A stretch of DNA of 64,000 nt from Doryteuthis pealeii (GCA_023376005.1 CM042145.1:62301401-62365400); one strand, 5' to 3'. Counted from the first letter of the stretch, positions 26,153 to 37,068 are shown. A program made the numbers and translations. The notes: generated by a model from the letters alone, not told the origin.

Positions 26153-26570
26153 GTAATGAACTTTACTTGACCCCCCCTGAATTCCGCTAAGGAAAGGCGT
26201 GTGAAAAGAAATTAAGTTAGTTAAGAGATCTCGACATTTAGTCAGGGGGAAAACAAGTATCTGTATGTATTTTGGAAAAAAATCTGCTGCAGATTTTCTT
26301 TCAAACAAGTTTCTTTAAATGTGACTGACCAACATTTTTTAAATTTTTTATTATAGCAAACTTTATGTGAACTAACAAAAAATGAGACCATCCAAATCCT
26401 CCAAGATGAAATGCAAAAATGTAAATCCTTATTATCTGGTGTTGCTTATCCACCGAATTCTTAATGAATTCGTAATGAACTTTACTTGACCCCCCCCCCG
26501 AATTCCGCTAAGGAAAGGCATGTGAAAAGAAATTAAGTTAGTTAAGAGATCTTGACAGTTAGTCAGGGGA
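26153..26570. repeat. ~319-bp partial tandem duplication
   Basis: GTAATGAACTTTACTTGACC and the next ~95 bp occur at 26153-26252 and again at 26472-26570, with few differences. Between them is a Helitron F interior segment (26253-26471) nearly identical to 28222-28430. Confidence 0.8.
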
Positions 26571-26579
26571 AAAGACATT

Positions 26580-26862
26580 AGGTTCTTTGCTCCCAAGATG
26601 CTGACTTCTCACCGTGCAGTTAGAAACCCTTTTGGGCTGTGGGTTCTTAATAAAGAAAAAAGAACAACAAAGTCTTGCTTATTAATTGTACAAACAAGAA
26701 ATGAGCAGACACCCAGCCTGGAGAAGGAAGCAGCCCAGAAAAAAAAGAAAGATGGCACCGACAAGTAAGAACCAGCAGAAAAGTAAGAATCCATCTCCTC
26801 ACCTCCCACTCACCTCTCTACTCACTCCCATTTATATACCCGATATGTAAAGGAATATATAA
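26580..26862 (-). mobile_element. Possible LTR (minus strand)
   Basis: On the minus strand it starts TGTTATATATTCC, has a TATA-like GGGTATATAAATGGGAG, and ends with AATAAG and TTTATTAAG-like signals near 26650-26680. This order resembles LTR copy 3 (TGTTGTATACCC, GGTATATAATGGG). No target duplication found, so tentative. Confidence 0.35.
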
Positions 26863-27295
26863 CACTCAGATATAAATGACCTCAAAAATAGAATCCAAGT
26901 TCAATTTCCATTTTGAGAGTGTTTGATTTCACTTGAGAAATGCATGAATCCACTCCTCCCTCCTGCTATAGGTAAATCACAAAAGAAAAAAAATTGGATG
27001 TTGAACAAGCAAACCACCTTCACCCCCACCCCCCTCACACACACTGGGGCCTTGGTCTCTTTTCTGGTGGATAAGCCAAAATAAATCCCCCCAGGCAGCA
27101 TCTGCCTCTTTGCCCAAAAGGATCAGGGCCGAGTTAATTGCCTGGTGCCTGAAGCACTCTAAAAGGGGAATGCAGACAGAATCACACATTTTTTGCTCTG
27201 GCCATTGCATTTAGTGCATGGCTTATGGTATAAGGTTTTGTTGTTTCTGGGCATTTTGGTGAATGTTCACTGGTTTCCTTTCTTTTAAACCCCAT

Positions 27296-27880
27296 TATCA
27301 TCATCATCATGTCACGCCGGCTGCATGGATATCCATGACAACCCCTCGCCAACCGTCCCTATCACTCATTGTCCCTGGTAGCTCCTCCGCGCAGCATCCA
27401 GTATCTGCACAGAGCTGGTCTATGTATGTCCTTGCTGGACGACCCACACAAGCATGTCCATGTGCTGGTTTCCACAGGAGGACATCACTTACGAGTTCAT
27501 CTTTACTTCTCCAGCATGTCTTGTCCGTATTACTCGGATGGTTTGTATGATAGGCGGCAGGTGGCCATATAGCTGCTTCCTTTGTTCAATTTGTTCAAGA
27601 TCACATGTAGCATTCTTGTGCAGCTCCCATCTAGCCTATTCTCCAGGCTCCTCATCAAGGTCCAAGTGGTGCAGCCATACAGTAGCACTGATATCGCCAC
27701 GGCCTAGAAGATTGTCACTTTAACTTGCCTGTGAAATCTGATTTCCATATAACGGACAATCTATTTATAGCCAATCATGCCTTCCCTATGCATGCATTAA
27801 CATTGCTTTCTGTGGAAGAGATATTACTACCTAGGTACATGAATTGTTCTACTTGCTTTAGAGGCTTCCAACTTACGCAA
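27296..27880 (-). pseudogene. RTE-like LINE ORF2 C-terminus and tail (copy 1)
   Basis: The minus strand reads, with frame breaks, QFMYLGSNISSTESN (27790-27850), then a segment like LLYGCTTW and a tail like HAGxxWRSKDELxSDVLLWxP. The element ends on the minus strand in ATGATGATGATAAT, a short microsatellite like the ends of RTE-type LINEs. Copy 2 is at 51273-51855. Dead copy. Confidence 0.75.
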
Positions 27881-27885
27881 TTCCT

Positions 27886-27955
27886 GAATGTATTATGATG
27901 TAAGCAGTGATGGAGTTTCAGTTACAGACAGACACCAAATCTCCATTATAATAAG
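27886..27955 (-). mobile_element. Helitron E', 5' end fragment
   Basis: GATGTAAGCAGTGATGGAG, TTACAGACAGACACC and CTCCATTATAATAAGA are the E' 5' terminus on the minus strand. It lies against the LINE copy. Confidence 0.65.
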
Positions 27956-28221
27956 AAATTGAATTCTGACAAAAAAGTTAGTGATATGTTTAAAAATAAA
28001 ATCCAGTCAGTCGAGAAAAAAATATTATTGCCATTTTATGAAAGATCTATTTGATGTTTCCAACAAGAGAAAACCATGAATTATTTATAACTTTTTATTT
28101 ACAATTTGTGCATTATCCTGTCTATTCTTCTGCAGTTTTGCACACATGCACATATGGGTACATGCATTTGCATTTGTGTGTGTGTGTGTGTGTGTGTGTG
28201 TGAACTTTTGTTTATCCAGTC

Positions 28222-29131
28222 AAACAAGTATCTGTATGTATTTTGGAAAAAAATCTGCTGCAGATTTTCTTTCAAACAAGTTTCTTTAAATGTGACTGAC
28301 CAACATTTTTTTTTTATTTATTATAGCAAACTTTATGTGAACTAACAAAAAATGAGACCATCCAAATCCTCCAAGATGAAATGCAAAGATGTAAATCCTG
28401 ATTATCTGGTGTTGCTTATCCACCGAATTCTCTTATTTCTTATGAGTATTGTCACCTCAGCTAAACAATGGACCATTCTGTTTTTCAAACAAGTTTCTTT
28501 AAATGTGACTGACCAACATTTTTTTCATAATAGCAAACTTTATGAGAACTAACTCAGTAGTTTGATAATCATCTTTAGAAAGATGTTCAAAGAAGAAGAT
28601 GGTTATCTATATATTAATACTCATGTTCTTTAATTGTACGACCATTATTATTTTGCAACACCCTCTGGTTAAAAATGATACCATCCAAATCCTCCAAGAT
28701 GAAATGCAAAAATATAAATCCTGATTATCTGGTGTTGCTTATCCACCGAATTCTCTTATTTCTTATGAGTATTGTCACCTCCGCTAAACAATGGACCATT
28801 CTGTTTTTCAAACAAGTTTCTTTAAATGTGACTGACCAACATTTTTTTCATAATAGCAAACTTTATGAGAACTAACTCAGTAGTTTGATAATCATCTTTA
28901 GAAAGATGTTCAAAGAAGAAGATGGTTATCTATATATTAATACTCATGTTCCTTAATTGTACGACCATTATTATTTTGCAACACCCTCTGGTTAAAAATG
29001 AGACCATCCAAATCCTCCAAGATGAAATGCAAAAATATAAATCCTGATTATCTGGTGTTGCTTATCCGCCAAATTCTTATTTCTTATTTGTGTTGTCACC
29101 TCAACTAAACAATGGACCGTTCCATTTTTAT
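28222..29131 (+). repeat. Tandem array of Helitron F sequence, 323-bp period
   Basis: The landmark GA(G/T)ACCATCCAAATCCTCC starts at 28354, 28677 and 29000, an exact 323-bp period with nearly identical units. Each unit contains a Helitron F 5' end (TCTATATATTAATACTC after an A, at 28606 and about 28929). The first ~200 bp duplicate 26251-26462. Repeated open frames of 66 codons (28352 and 28675) reflect the repeat. Confidence 0.9.
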
Positions 29132-29990
29132 TAGAAAGAAAGAAAGCAAGCAAAGAAAAAGGACATGTTAAAAATGAAAAATATCATAAGAAAGAAAGAA
29201 AGAAAGACAGACAGAGAATAAGAGAAAGGTAGAGAGAGCTGGTGAATGTGCAGAAGTGATAACGCTAATGTGTTTCAATCAAACATAACGAAAAGATGAA
29301 AAAAAGGAAAGAAAGAAAAAAAAAGATTAAGAGAGAATTAAATGAAGATTATTATACTTTTTACCTATTGAACTATTTTTAAATGGCTATTAAGTAAACA
29401 TATCAAATGTAATAATTAAATTATCATACTGCAGATTTTAAAGGAATTCTGCTGTACAAATGCAATCAGATCATCTGTTATGTTGCTTTCTTCTAGCCAC
29501 AGCCTCTTAGTCTCCATTGCAATTCTCCAGTTCATGCCTGATTGTTATTATAGTCTTCAGGGTGCATTGGGCAGCAACCATAATCTCCTTATTTTGATGG
29601 CCAGTGCAGATCATCACAATACAAGTTAATCTCTTCCATGATTCAGGTGGGTTCCAGTCATCCATACTATCTGTCATCACATATATGAATGAAGAAGTGT
29701 TCAACCTTTTAAATGATGCATAGTATGCGTCAATACCTCCAACCTACGGAGAAAAATAACCAAATATGAATATGTCAAATTTATCCTAACACCCTGTATA
29801 TATATATATATTTACCAATGCTTCCACATGAGTAGGGGTGGGAAGAGTGAGAGAAAAAAATTAGAATTTTTTATTCTTTCTCTCTCTCTTCCCCCCCTCT
29901 CTTCACCCCCTCTATTGTTTTCATGAATTTTTGTTCTTTTTTACTCTTCTTTTAATCAATAGTGAACAAGATATTTAGTCTTTTTAAAGC

Positions 29991-30040
<50 letters not shown>

Positions 30041-30107
30041 CAACGTCTCCACATGAGTAGAATGTGAGGTATTAATTTTTGGAGCAAAAACCAAACCCAT
30101 GCATTAA

Positions 30108-30161
<54 letters not shown>

Positions 30162-30430
30162 CACATGTGGGTTTGATTATTGCTTCAAAAACTGACACCT
30201 CTCTGTCTATTATTTCTGTTCTATTTTTAGACTTGATGCAAGTTTTTTTTTTTTTCATTTTTCTTTTTTTTTTAAGGGCACTAACCTACTTATGTTTTCT
30301 AATTTTCAACCCACCCCACACAGACAGATTTTCTTAAAACTTTCTCAAATGAACTATAAATCCCAAATTACAAAATACACTGGCTGATCATCAATTTCAA
30401 ATGCAGAAATTTCTTAGAACTTTCTTCATA
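29132..30430. other. Microsatellite-rich spacer
   Basis: Contains GAAA repeats (about 29138-29220), AT runs at 29999-30036 and 30111-30160, and CT-rich stretches. A minus-strand 65-codon open frame (29507-29704) has no recognised motif. Two similar flanks, CATGAGTAG-GGTG near 29830 and CATGAGTAGAATG near 30051, hint at a short duplication. Confidence 0.45.
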
Positions 30431-30435
30431 ATAAA

Positions 30436-30676
30436 ATAAAGTAGGCTGAGTGGCATATTGTCAGTATCAGCCAGACGATGAGGGAGTTTATCCCCTTTTC
30501 ACTAGTGCTAGATTAGAGAGATTGTTTTTGTGTATGAGGTGGAGTGCCACATCTACCATCAACTCCACACTTTACTGCACAAATCCAAGCTGCTCTACTC
30601 GTGCGCTGAGTTGCTAGGGCCAGTATCGAACCCAGAATCTTATGGTTGCTAGGCAGATACTCTACCGACTGCATAG
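30436..30676 (-). mobile_element. tRNA-derived SINE, family A (copy 5)
   Basis: Complete body on the minus strand; the A box is decayed (GCAGTCGGTAGAGTATC) and the B region is GGGTTCGATACTGG. It abuts a family B copy whose CCAA tail begins at about 30700. Confidence 0.82.
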
Positions 30677-30699
30677 CTGCAGAGAAAGTTTTAAGGGCA

Positions 30700-31110
30700 C
30701 TTGGTTGGTTGGTTGGTTGGTTGGTTGATTGGTTGGTCAAGTTTTATGGCATGTCAACACTTGTTGGGTTATTTTATGCTGAAGATGTTTTGTTTTATTC
30801 AATCTTGATAGGTACTCAATTTTATTTTTTAAACTCAATTTTTTTAAACATCTGTTTTAATTCACTTTCTTCTATTTAACCCATTGATGGGACCCTAACC
30901 GGTACCATCACTCCAGGTCAGAATAGACCTGGAAGTAATGGTGATGAAGTAGTACTCCACATTCCCCAGAGCTGCAGAACTGGAACTTTAATAAGACCCT
31001 CAGCCACTGCCTTCTAGCATATATGATAAAAAGAGTTGGGGGCTTTGCCATAAGGGCAATTGGGTTGGGACAATCATAGGGCTTGACTTGACCAGCCAAT
31101 TTGATCAGAC
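30700..31110 (-). mobile_element. Family B retroposon with long CCAA tail
   Basis: Starts (plus strand) with seven TTGG units, the reverse of a (CCAA)n 3' tail, followed by all 3' B blocks through GGGCAATTGGGTTGGG and CAGCCAATTTGATCAG. 5' truncated. Confidence 0.82.
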
Positions 31111-31264
31111 GAGGCATCTCAAACAAGCACACTTGGTTATCACAATACATTTGAATGTTTAACAAGCAGAATTAGTCATTTTATCTTATAATATATTCTG
31201 CCCTGTCAGCAAAGTTTAGAATATACTGACTGTATCCACAGCAGCGGAATAGATCCCCCTCAAG

Positions 31265-31983
31265 GGGGTGCCCTGGTTATGATACTAAACTGAATCTAGT
31301 GTTGAGGTTCCAGTTTTGGAGCTCTGGGGAGTGTGGATTACTCCTTCATTGCCATTTCCCCCAGGTTCACTCTGATCCAAGAATGGTAATGTTGTATACC
31401 CACATCTCAGGTATATAATGGGAGAGAGAGAGAGAGAAATAGAGAGAGAGAGAGAGAAAGAGAGACAGATAGTAGATGAGATGAGGGCCCTTACTTGTTA
31501 TTCTTCTTCTAACTTGTCCATCCGCCATTTTCTTGAGTCTTATTTCTCGGGCTGATCATTTGGGTTGCTTTTACTTCTTGTTGGATCTTTCTTCTTTCTT
31601 GTTGGCCTGGTCATTTCTTGTTTAATACCTCAACAAGACTTGGTTGTTTTTCTTATAAAGCTTTATTAAACAACCCAGCCCATCTTCTGTAGCGGAGGAG
31701 AAGCGACCCTCAAAGTAAGCGACTTTCAGGTCTGCTCGCTCTGAATCTCTGGATGTATCTGCAAACTAATTCTCATGTGTCTAATCGTGCTCTACCCGAA
31801 GGTCAGTGGAATGTCACCATTGTCAATCATCAGCCATGGTAACTTTCCACTGAACCCCCGTTATTCTGACTCTAATGAACTTTATTCAAATATTCTTACT
31901 ACAGGTACATACATAATTCATAAACTGCCTATGAATTATGTAACAGTAGTACTTGTTAAGATCCCATCTCTGGGTCAAATATA
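31265..31983 (+). mobile_element. Family B fragment split by a solo LTR
   Basis: 31265-31389 carries the B blocks GGTTCCAGTTTTGGAGCTC and CAGGTTCACTCTGATCC; 31946-31983 continues with GTAGTACTTGTTAAGATCCC. The LTR at 31390-31945 sits exactly where other B copies read GGTAGTACC. Confidence 0.75.
31390..31945 (+). mobile_element. Solo LTR, copy 3 (diverged subfamily)
   Basis: A 556-bp element with the ends TGTTGTATACCC and GAATTATGTAACA, the same termini as copies 1 and 2. Flanks are GTAA (31386-31389) and GTAG (31946-31949), a 4-bp duplication with one change; intact B copies show GTAG. Near the start are TATA-like GGTATATAATGGG and a (GA)n run; near the middle is TTTATTAAAC, a possible polyadenylation region. 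The interior is largely different from the other two copies. Confidence 0.75.
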
Positions 31984-32163
31984 TTTGTTTGCAAATTATT
32001 TGTATTAGATAGGAATACCTGATATCATATAACTCTGTGCAAAAAAATTTAACATATATATATATAAACCTACAATTATTTGTCTGAATTGTTAAGAACA
32101 CTACAGGTGAAAAAAAACAGAATACTTAGCATAGCTTAAAATTTGTTCCTGGTCATGGTTAAT

Positions 32164-32410
32164 GGAATAAGAACAATCTACCCCAATGGATTGAATAAGA
32201 ACAATCTACCCCCAATGGATTGAATAAGAACAATCTACCCCCAATGGATTGAATAAGAACAATCTACCCCCAATGGATTGAATAAAGGGTTCGGTTTGAA
32301 GACTTCCGATTCTGACATGAAGGATCCTGAGTTCAACAAGAAGGTTCACAAGTTTGACAAAAAACACCTGAAGAAGGCCGAAGGGCACATCAGCCGAAAT
32401 GTAACTGTAA
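32164..32410 (+). mobile_element. Family P element with 29-bp internal repeats and hammerhead-like core
   Basis: A unit containing GAATAAGAACAATCTACC repeats at 32165, 32193, 32222 and 32251 (28-29-bp spacing), with a partial fifth copy at 32280. It then reads GGGTTCGGTTTGAAGAC, AACAAGAAGGTTC, and a core CTGAAGA, AGGCC...AGCC, GAAA (32369-32396). The 3' end is lost at a Helitron E' fragment near 32412. Confidence 0.6.
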
Positions 32411-32411
32411 C

Positions 32412-32560
32412 TGAAATTAAGTCACTGCTTACGTCACAATATCCTCAGGAATTGTGTAAATTTATCAATGAGTATTTAATTCATAGTCAAAATCATTGAT
32501 ACATAGAATAAATCTTATTGATTAATGATGTCTCTATGAAAATCTGAGATAGAAGAATTT
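32412..32560 (+). mobile_element. Helitron E', interior fragment
   Basis: GTCACTGCTTACGTCACAAT, then CCTCAGGAATT, ATCAATGAGTATTTAATTC and AATAAATCTTATTGATTAAT follow the E' order on the plus strand. Both ends are missing. Confidence 0.65.
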
Positions 32561-32640
32561 TCTGAACAAACTTCCAATTTTTTTGCCTTGATAATTATTC
32601 TCTTTAGTCATTATTCAGGTTTTGCTAACACAACTATTGT

Positions 32641-32725
32641 TTGGCCCTAGTCAGGTGTATCTTTCCAGGATTTGAACTCGGTTTTTCACTCCCATTCTCC
32701 ATGCCGATAACCATTAAACCACCTG
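32641..32725 (-). mobile_element. tRNA-headed SINE fragment (U type)
   Basis: Minus strand: GGTGGTTTAATGGTTATCGG as A box and CCGAGTTCAAATCCTGG as B box at tRNA-like spacing. A CA-rich microsatellite follows at 32757-32812. Confidence 0.6.
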
Positions 32726-32907
32726 CAAGCACCCACCCACCCTCACAAGCACATACATGCACACACACACACTCATATACACACTCACTCAAACTCACAC
32801 ACATACACACATGTTGGCAGCAAATAGTCTGTCAGACTCTTTTCAGTTGTTATCACCATGTAGCTGATACAACATGAACCTGAGAAAAAAGATGGGTGTT
32901 GTTATGT

Positions 32908-34369
32908 AATGAAATATATTGAATTAGAAATACAAAACGAAATCAAATAAGAAAGCACACTGACATAAAAATGCATATGAAAAGATTACATTTATTTTAA
33001 TTAGATTTTAATTGGTTTCTATATAAAATCATTCAAACAATTGATTTTTAATATGCTGGAGAATAAAACAATAATATTAGAGATCAGTAACACCAAGTAA
33101 TTATTTATCAAACCCAGCTTTACTAAAACTAGTTTGCAAATTAACCACACCATATACCATGTAAATCTTTACTTCTTAGTGATATATAAGACACATTGCA
33201 GGACTTTAAACACACTAATAACATGGACTGTTTTTAGGCAAATCTTACTTAGTTTTTCATAGACACCATTAATAAATAAAATTCATTCAATATATTAATG
33301 ATTTTGACTATAAATTGAATACTCATTGATAAATATATGCATATTCCTAAGGGTATTGTGATGTAAGCAGTGACATAGAATTAGAAATACAAACGAAATC
33401 AAATAAGAAAGCACACTGACATAAAAATGCATATGAAAAGATTACATTTATTTTGATTAGATTTTAATTGGTTTCTTTCTATATGAAACCATTCATACGA
33501 TTGATTTTAATACATTAGAGAATAAAACAATATCATTAGAGATCAATAAAACCAAATAATTATTTATTAAACACGGTTTTCTTAAAACCATTATGCAAAT
33601 AAACTACACCACATATTATGAAAACCTTTATTTCTTAGTGATATATAAGACACATTGCAGGATTTTAAACGCACTAAGACAAGCTGTTTTGAGGGAAATC
33701 TAACTCAGATTTTCATGGAGACATTGTTAATAAAAAGATTACTTATTTTAATTATACTTTAATTGGTTTCTATATAAAATCATTCATAGGTTTGATTTTA
33801 ATACTTTGGAGAATAAAACAATAATATTAGAGATCAATAACACCAAGTAATTATTTATCAAACCCAGCTTTACTAAAACTAGTTTGTAATATAGTGAAAA
33901 ATTTGAAAAAAACACAGGTTCATAAAAAGAGTGATGTTTATTTCGCCAACACTGCAGTGTTTCAATCTGTTTCAGTAGAATAAATATCACTCTTTTTATG
34001 AACCTGTGTTTTTCACTATATTACATAATGTTGGATTCATTTCCATTTTTCTCTTCACATCTTGTCTTTTAAAACTAGTTTGCAAATTAATCACACCATA
34101 TACCATGTAAATCTTTACTTCTTAGTGATATATAAGACACATTGCATGACTTTAAACGCACTAATAACATGGACTGTTTTTAGGCAAATCTCACTTAATT
34201 TTTCATAGACACCATTAATAAATGAAATTCATTCAATATATTAATGATTTTGACTATAAATTGAATACTCATTGATAAATTTATGCATATTCCTAAGGGT
34301 ATTGTGATGTAAGCAGTGACATAGCTTTGGTTACAGACAGACAGACACTGAATCTCCATTATAATAAGA
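32908..34369 (-). mobile_element. Concatenated Helitron E' copies
   Basis: At least three partly complete E' units lie head to tail on the minus strand. TTAGAAATACAA-ACGAAATC starts recur near 32923 and 33379, and TTGGTTTCTATATAAAATCATTC blocks recur near 33010 and 33763. The 5' terminus of the array (ATAATGGAG complement, then GAT) is at about 34369. The first two units fuse at GTGACATAG-AATTAG near 33371, without the 3' hairpin or CTAG between them. A fold-back insertion occupies 33887-34069. Confidence 0.7.
33887..34069 (+). mobile_element. Fold-back insertion with 13-bp target duplication
   Basis: A 183-bp insert in a Helitron E' copy, flanked by TAAAACTAGTTTG (33874-33886 and 34070-34082). 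Its arms, about 33888-33941 and 33980-34022, match in reverse complement (for example CACAGGTTCATAAAAAGAG) apart from ~10 extra bases in the left arm. The loop contains AACACTGCAGTGTT. Read on the minus strand, the loop has CTGAAACAGATTGAAAC, which is close to but not a match for a hammerhead core. The 13-bp duplication points to target-primed reverse transcription. Confidence 0.72.
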
Positions 34370-34689
34370 TTTATACTTAATTATATTTTGTAAAACTTTT
34401 TAAACTCTTAGGATTGGCTGGTGAGATATCTTAAGATATATCTTGATTGTCTTGACTAAGTTAATGAAATATCTAGCATAACATTTCTTTGTCTTAGGTG
34501 TTCTTATTCAAAGAACAAAGCAGATCACAATCCCAAATAATTCATTGATAATGATAAAGGCAGTTTTTAAAAAAAAGCAATAATCACCCAGGAGTGACTG
34601 TCAAGATATTTTCTTAACATCACACAAACATTTCTCCCAGGCCAATAGGATTATTTTTGTGGGATTAATATCCTATTATAATGAGCATT

Positions 34690-35367
34690 CGATACCAGCC
34701 ATTGTCAACTCAGCATATGAGTAGTGTTGCATACCTCTTTCCTTCTTCTTTCTTATTTCTATTCTTCTAGCGTCTCTTCTAGCATCTCTTCTAGTGTCTG
34801 GACTTCGTCTTGGGGACTTTGTGTCTGGTCTTCCATTGGAGGTTTCTCTTTATCAGAAGCCCTGTGTCATTGGTAGTTTTTAGATAATAACAAGACTTTG
34901 ATTTACTTAGATCATATTTTATTCTGAAATCCCCACCAGACTACCTGCGCAGATTGAGTCGGCTGTGTACATAACACGACTTACCACTGCCGTGGCTTTT
35001 GCTGATCTGACTAAAAATCTCTTTCTAATCTAAACCGGAAGAGAGTCTTCTCCACCGATTCTCACGGTATCCACTGGATGGAGGATCAGGACTGAGGTCA
35101 AGCCTTGTCACTCATCCTTCAAGGCCACTGGCTGCAACTTATAACAGCCATTTTGATTTCTACACTACTGTACATAAATATTAAGAATCTAATAATTATG
35201 TAACAGTAGCACAGGGATCTGTGAGGTAAAGTGAGGGACTGATGGTAGGTGTGGCGATCCACCTCAGATGCAAAAACAATCTCCTTGGTCTAGTGCTAGT
35301 GAAAAAGGGATAGACTCCCTCACTGTCTGGCTGATATTGACATTAGGCCACGCTGTCAACTTTACGT
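34690..35367 (+). mobile_element. SINE family A (copy 6), split by a solo LTR
   Basis: 34690-34724 (CGATACCAGCC...CATATGAGTAG) and 35206-35367 (GTAGCACAGGGATCTGTGAGG to the tail) are the two parts of one SINE copy, interrupted at GAGTAG|CACAGGG. The tRNA head upstream of the B box is missing. Confidence 0.85.
34725..35205 (+). mobile_element. Solo LTR, copy 2
   Basis: A 481-bp element from TGTTGCATACCTC to AATTATGTAACA, flanked by GTAG on both sides (34721-34724 and 35206-35209). The target, SINE A, is known from uninterrupted copies, so both the ends and the 4-bp duplication are certain. Interior closely matches copy 1. Confidence 0.92.
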
Positions 35368-35384
35368 TTTTATTTAGAATAGAG

Positions 35385-35690
35385 ATTAGGTATCTGTCTG
35401 TCTGTAACCAAAACTATGACATTGCTTACATCACAATACCCTCAGGAATTTTAAACACACTAATTGCAGGATTTTAAACACACTAATAACATGGATTGTT
35501 TTGAGGTAAATCTAACTCAGATTTTCATAGAGACCTTGTTAATAGATAAGATTTTTTAAATGTATTTTTGATTTTGACTATAAATTAAATACTCATTGAT
35601 AAATTTAGCCAATTCCTGAGGGTATTGTGACAAAAACAGTGACATAGTTTCGGTTACAGGCAGACAGACACCGAATATTGGCCACTGGAG
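35385..35690. mobile_element. Rearranged Helitron E' fragments
   Basis: 35390-35450 carries E' 5' sequence on the plus strand (CTGTAACCAAAACTATGACA...CCCTCAGGAATT). From about 35470 the same family runs on the minus strand, ending in GGTTACAGGCAGACAGACACCG. The two pieces face each other. Confidence 0.6.
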
Positions 35691-35794
35691 GGAGCTCTGG
35701 ACCAAGCTCTTGTTCCCGCCTCCCATTGGATCACAACATTGGCACTCCAATGATTGCATCAACTGCATCATTATACATAAAGAAACTTCTGGAG

Positions 35795-35880
35795 GCTTCC
35801 ATGGTGTAATGGTTATCAATGATGGAAATGCACATGGTAACATGAGTTCAAATCCTTGACAAAGCTGGTTGCATATATTG
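35795..35880 (+). mobile_element. tRNA-headed SINE fragment (U type)
   Basis: A box CATGGTGTAATGGTTATCA and B box GAGTTCAAATCCTTGAC at tRNA-like spacing; the sequence then passes into an A-rich stretch. No cloverleaf is kept. Confidence 0.6.
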
Positions 35881-35908
35881 AAAAAATTTTTTATCTCTAT
35901 TATACTAA

Positions 35909-36532
35909 CTAGCAAACATATGCACCCTCCGTAGGGTGCAAGTATTTAAGTTTTAATGTAATAAGATAGTATATTGAATTAGAAAGGCTAATGAAATTAA
36001 ATAAGAATGCAGATAAAAAGGTTTGGAACAGAGGGGGATATAATCGAAAAATAGAACAACTAAAACTTACTCTTCCATCACTCCCATCTTTCATTGCTAA
36101 ATTTTCCTAATTTAACTATTTAGTTAAAATAAGAAGTAAAGAATAAAATGGCAGTTATTTCTTCTTGTTAATGGATTTCTTTTAAGATTTATTCCCGAGA
36201 TTTTTGCTCATATTCATTAAGATAAAACCAAACAATTAGAAACTAAGCACATATTTATTAAAATCAAATTTTTGATATCAATATGCAAATTAGCCTTCCC
36301 ATTCACACTATAAACTGCTATTTTGTTGTGTATATAAATATAATTGCATGTTATTAGTATGGCCAACAGTATTAATAATGAAAAACAATTTTATTAATAA
36401 TTGAGGTTTAAATATAAATAAGATCATGGAGAATGTGACATAAATAACAAAGGGAATTGTGACTTGAGTAGTGATATAGTTTCGGTTACAGACAGACAAA
36501 TGCACAAATGCACAATCTCCATTATAATAAGA
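35909..36532 (-). mobile_element. Non-autonomous Helitron, family E (copy 2)
   Basis: Minus strand: 5' end TCTTATTATAATGGAG at 36532; 3' hairpin near 35923-35939 (GCACCCTACGGAGGGTGC, one extra pair of bases compared with copy 1), ATATGTTTG, CTAG. Host A and T flank both ends. No coding sequence. Confidence 0.8.
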
Positions 36533-36539
36533 TACTATA

Positions 36540-37068
36540 CATAACTATTTCATATCACAATCAATACTATATTCAGGTACACCTTCTGTTTTAGATGTTA
36601 TAATGGCAGATACACATATAAGACACATTTTGAGATATCAATTTAAGCTGAGCCTCAAAGCAATTAATGTTACATAATACGTGGGTAGCCTACTAATTAT
36701 GTATTCCAGTGTAGTTAAAACCACCAGTAGAATTTGAGAAGTGGAAGAAAATCTTACTAAACAGTCCAAAAATGGTTTAAGCATTTTAAGGGAGGTAACT
36801 TTTTTTCTTAAAATAAAATCCAGATGTAGACACCAGTCAGTTGTTGATCATGTTATTTTAAAATGCAATAGAGAGGAAAACTCAGCTACCAATACTCAAA
36901 AAATCTCAGAAGAACAAGGATCATCGAACCATACATTATGTAGAATAATATATAAGATTTTTAAAAATATGCAATCGATTAAAAAACAAAAATACTTTTG
37001 ATATATCTTTATATGTGGGGGATTAAATAAAACTAAAATAAAATTAAAAAACAAAAAAAAAACCTAAA
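36540..37068. other. Spacer, nothing recognised with confidence
   Basis: TGTTACATAATACG near 36669 with TAATTATGTATT downstream resembles the inverted solo-LTR end, as at 26013. A plus-strand 86-codon open frame (36741-37001) shows no recognised domain. Confidence 0.35.

Noticed and set aside
27300..27310. CRISPR-like or regularly spaced array among the many repeats
   Set aside because: Repeats are contiguous tandems or dispersed elements; none has the repeat-spacer pattern, and the DNA is clearly eukaryotic.
36741..37001. 86-codon open frame on the plus strand
   Set aside because: No recognised motif, no splice-site support and AT-driven composition; kept as spacer.
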